Part shown: positions 13,729-14,587 of the stretch, in pieces
Numbering within the stretch: position 1 is the stretch's first letter
How the letters are laid out: each line of letters starts with the position of its first letter
Source of the DNA: Chloroflexota bacterium
GTDB taxonomy: Bacteria > Chloroflexota > Dehalococcoidia > UBA2247 > RBG-13-53-26
Direction of reading: 5' to 3'
Length of the DNA stretch: 14,587 bases
NCBI GenBank assembly: GCA_003650185.1
Contig: QMOF01000030.1
Span: 1 to 14,587, forward strand
Made by a program: the position numbers and the translations under genes
The notes under the pieces: model-generated
What the model was told of the DNA's origin: nothing
Seen by the model: only the letters and a program-made list of their open reading frames with translations
Database searches by the model: none

Positions 13729-14587
13729 GAACACGCCGGACCTGGCCGAGAACCAGAGGTGCCAGGTCAAGCTGATGAGCGAGCGCGTGCCCTGGCTGGA
13801 GAATGAGGTGATCGTTTACAACTGCGACGAGGAACCTTTCCAGGGGAAGCTCAGCGGCCACTGCCGGGCGCTGCAGGAGCATGGTAGCGGTGACTGTGAT
13901 TACTACTGGTTCAACCATCCCGATTTGAGCTTTGCCATAGATATGGACTGCCTGTCCAAGCTCATCGGTGTCATGGAGAGGAATCACTGGATTGCCGTGA
14001 TAAGCCCGACGGAGAAGAGAAAGACGTACGCCAGCATGATCAAAGAGGGCTACAGGTGGCATCCGGTGGCGACCTGTGACTATCTGTCGCTGCTGGTGAG
14101 GCGCTCGGTGGTGGACAGGATCGGTTTCATGAACCCGGAGTTCAAGTACTCATGGGGGGCGATCCACGAGTACAGCTACAAGGTGTACCGGGAGGGATGG
14201 TGCGTTGCCTACTGTGATGCGGCGAAGATGCACCACTTTGGGGGCACCACCTACGGAGGGAAGGGGGCGGTGCAGAGGGATGTGTACATAAAGAACGCCA
14301 AGGCTTTCGCTAGGCAATATTTCGTGGAGCACTATGGTAAGAGTTGGGACAGGGAGTTTGCCAGGCTTCTGCCGCCTGGTGTGGCAAACAACTACCGGGC
14401 CCACCGAAAGCATTGGGAGCGGGGTGAAAGACTGGCGACTGTACTGAGCATACTCAACTTTATCAAGGAGCATGCTCTGATGCGCGCTGGATGGGGCAGG
14501 AAGCCGATACGTGTGCTGCTGGGGTGCGACGGCACGAACAGGAGGGGGTGGGTGGGGATCGATCCAGACATCAAGCTGAGGCCCCAC
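13706..14587 (+). CDS. GT-A-like glycosyltransferase, apparently fused to a SAM methyltransferase domain (3' end outside window)
   Basis: There is an open frame of 294 codons to the window end with no stop. It starts at ATG 13706 (MKTFIVNRNTPDLAENQ) inside the 3' end of the HAD gene. Residues 1-180 follow a GT2-like order: DYYWFNHPDLSF (65-76) sits where the DxD/NxD loop belongs, LLVRRSVVDRIGFMNPEF (129-146) resembles the strand before the catalytic loop, and GAIHEYSYKVYREGW (151-165) takes the place of the ED region, with HHFGG near 176. A helical linker of about 80 residues follows. Near the end, VLLGCDGTNRRGWVGIDPD (270-288) matches the N-terminal block of methyltransferases that begin LGCG....GWvNiD. 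Asp replaces the middle Gly of the usual GCG. The glycosyltransferase part is divergent and its donor is unknown. No clear Shine-Dalgarno site is visible. Confidence 0.75.
   Translation, partial: MKTFIVNRNTPDLAENQRCQVKLMSERVPWLENEVIVYNCDEEPFQGKLSGHCRALQEHGSGDCDYYWFNHPDLSFAIDMDCLSKLIGVMERNHWIAVISPTEKRKTYASMIKEGYRWHPVATCDYLSLLVRRSVVDRIGFMNPEFKYSWGAIHEYSYKVYREGWCVAYCDAAKMHHFGGTTYGGKGAVQRDVYIKNAKAFARQYFVEHYGKSWDREFARLLPPGVANNYRAHRKHWERGERLATVLSILNFIKEHALMRAGWGRKPIRVLLGCDGTNRRGWVGIDPDIKLRPH

Overview
The window is about 14.6 kb of moderately GC-rich bacterial DNA (roughly 57-58 % G+C by eye). It has tightly packed genes, a mix of ATG and GTG starts, and purine-rich Shine-Dalgarno sites. Gene content (DegV fatty-acid-binding protein, a divergent YchF-type P-loop protein, DUF1616, an AlkP-superfamily phosphodiesterase among glycosyltransferases) fits a Chloroflexota genome, perhaps Dehalococcoidia. 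This assignment rests on family content only and is an inference.

Left edge (1-682). The first 122 bases are the C-terminus of a GIY-YIG nuclease of the small UPF0213 type, whose last codons lie in a palindromic intergenic repeat (96-159, with a degenerate half copy at 222-247). The next 560 bases hold no convincing long gene. They contain repeat remnants, a good sigma70-like promoter (540-569) and a possible short leader ORF directly before the first complete gene.

Housekeeping and sugar-nucleotide block (683-4511). A sugar-1-phosphate nucleotidyltransferase with a left-handed beta-helix tail reads rightward. It collides tail to tail, with a 59-bp coding overlap, with degV. degV, a histidine phosphatase and a YchF-like protein read leftward. 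The phosphatase and ychF genes overlap by 8 bp, and degV appears to have its own promoter.

Glycan block 1 (4741-9406). From a divergent promoter region, five genes run rightward: a family 2 glycosyltransferase, an Alg14-like subunit, an Alg13-like subunit, a large multi-spanning membrane protein with GT-C-like layout, and a class I SAM methyltransferase. The first four are spaced by 0, -4 and 6 bp, so they are almost certainly one operon. Alg14/Alg13-like pairs form a split cytosolic glycosyltransferase adding a sugar to a polyprenyl-linked acceptor. The block therefore looks like lipid-linked surface-glycan assembly.

Glycan block 2 (9527-14587). A DUF1616 membrane protein reads leftward against the flow. 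Back to back with it starts a second rightward operon: a family 2 glycosyltransferase, an AlkP-superfamily phosphodiesterase/phosphatase, a HAD-like phosphatase, and a GT-A-like glycosyltransferase whose C-terminus runs into what looks like a SAM-methyltransferase domain cut by the window end. No rRNA, tRNA, CRISPR array or intact insertion sequence was seen, and no convincing rho-independent terminator was found in any intergenic gap.

Together the genes suggest production of activated sugars, stepwise sugar transfer on a lipid carrier, and methyl and possibly phosphate tailoring. The glycan structure cannot be read from the sequence.
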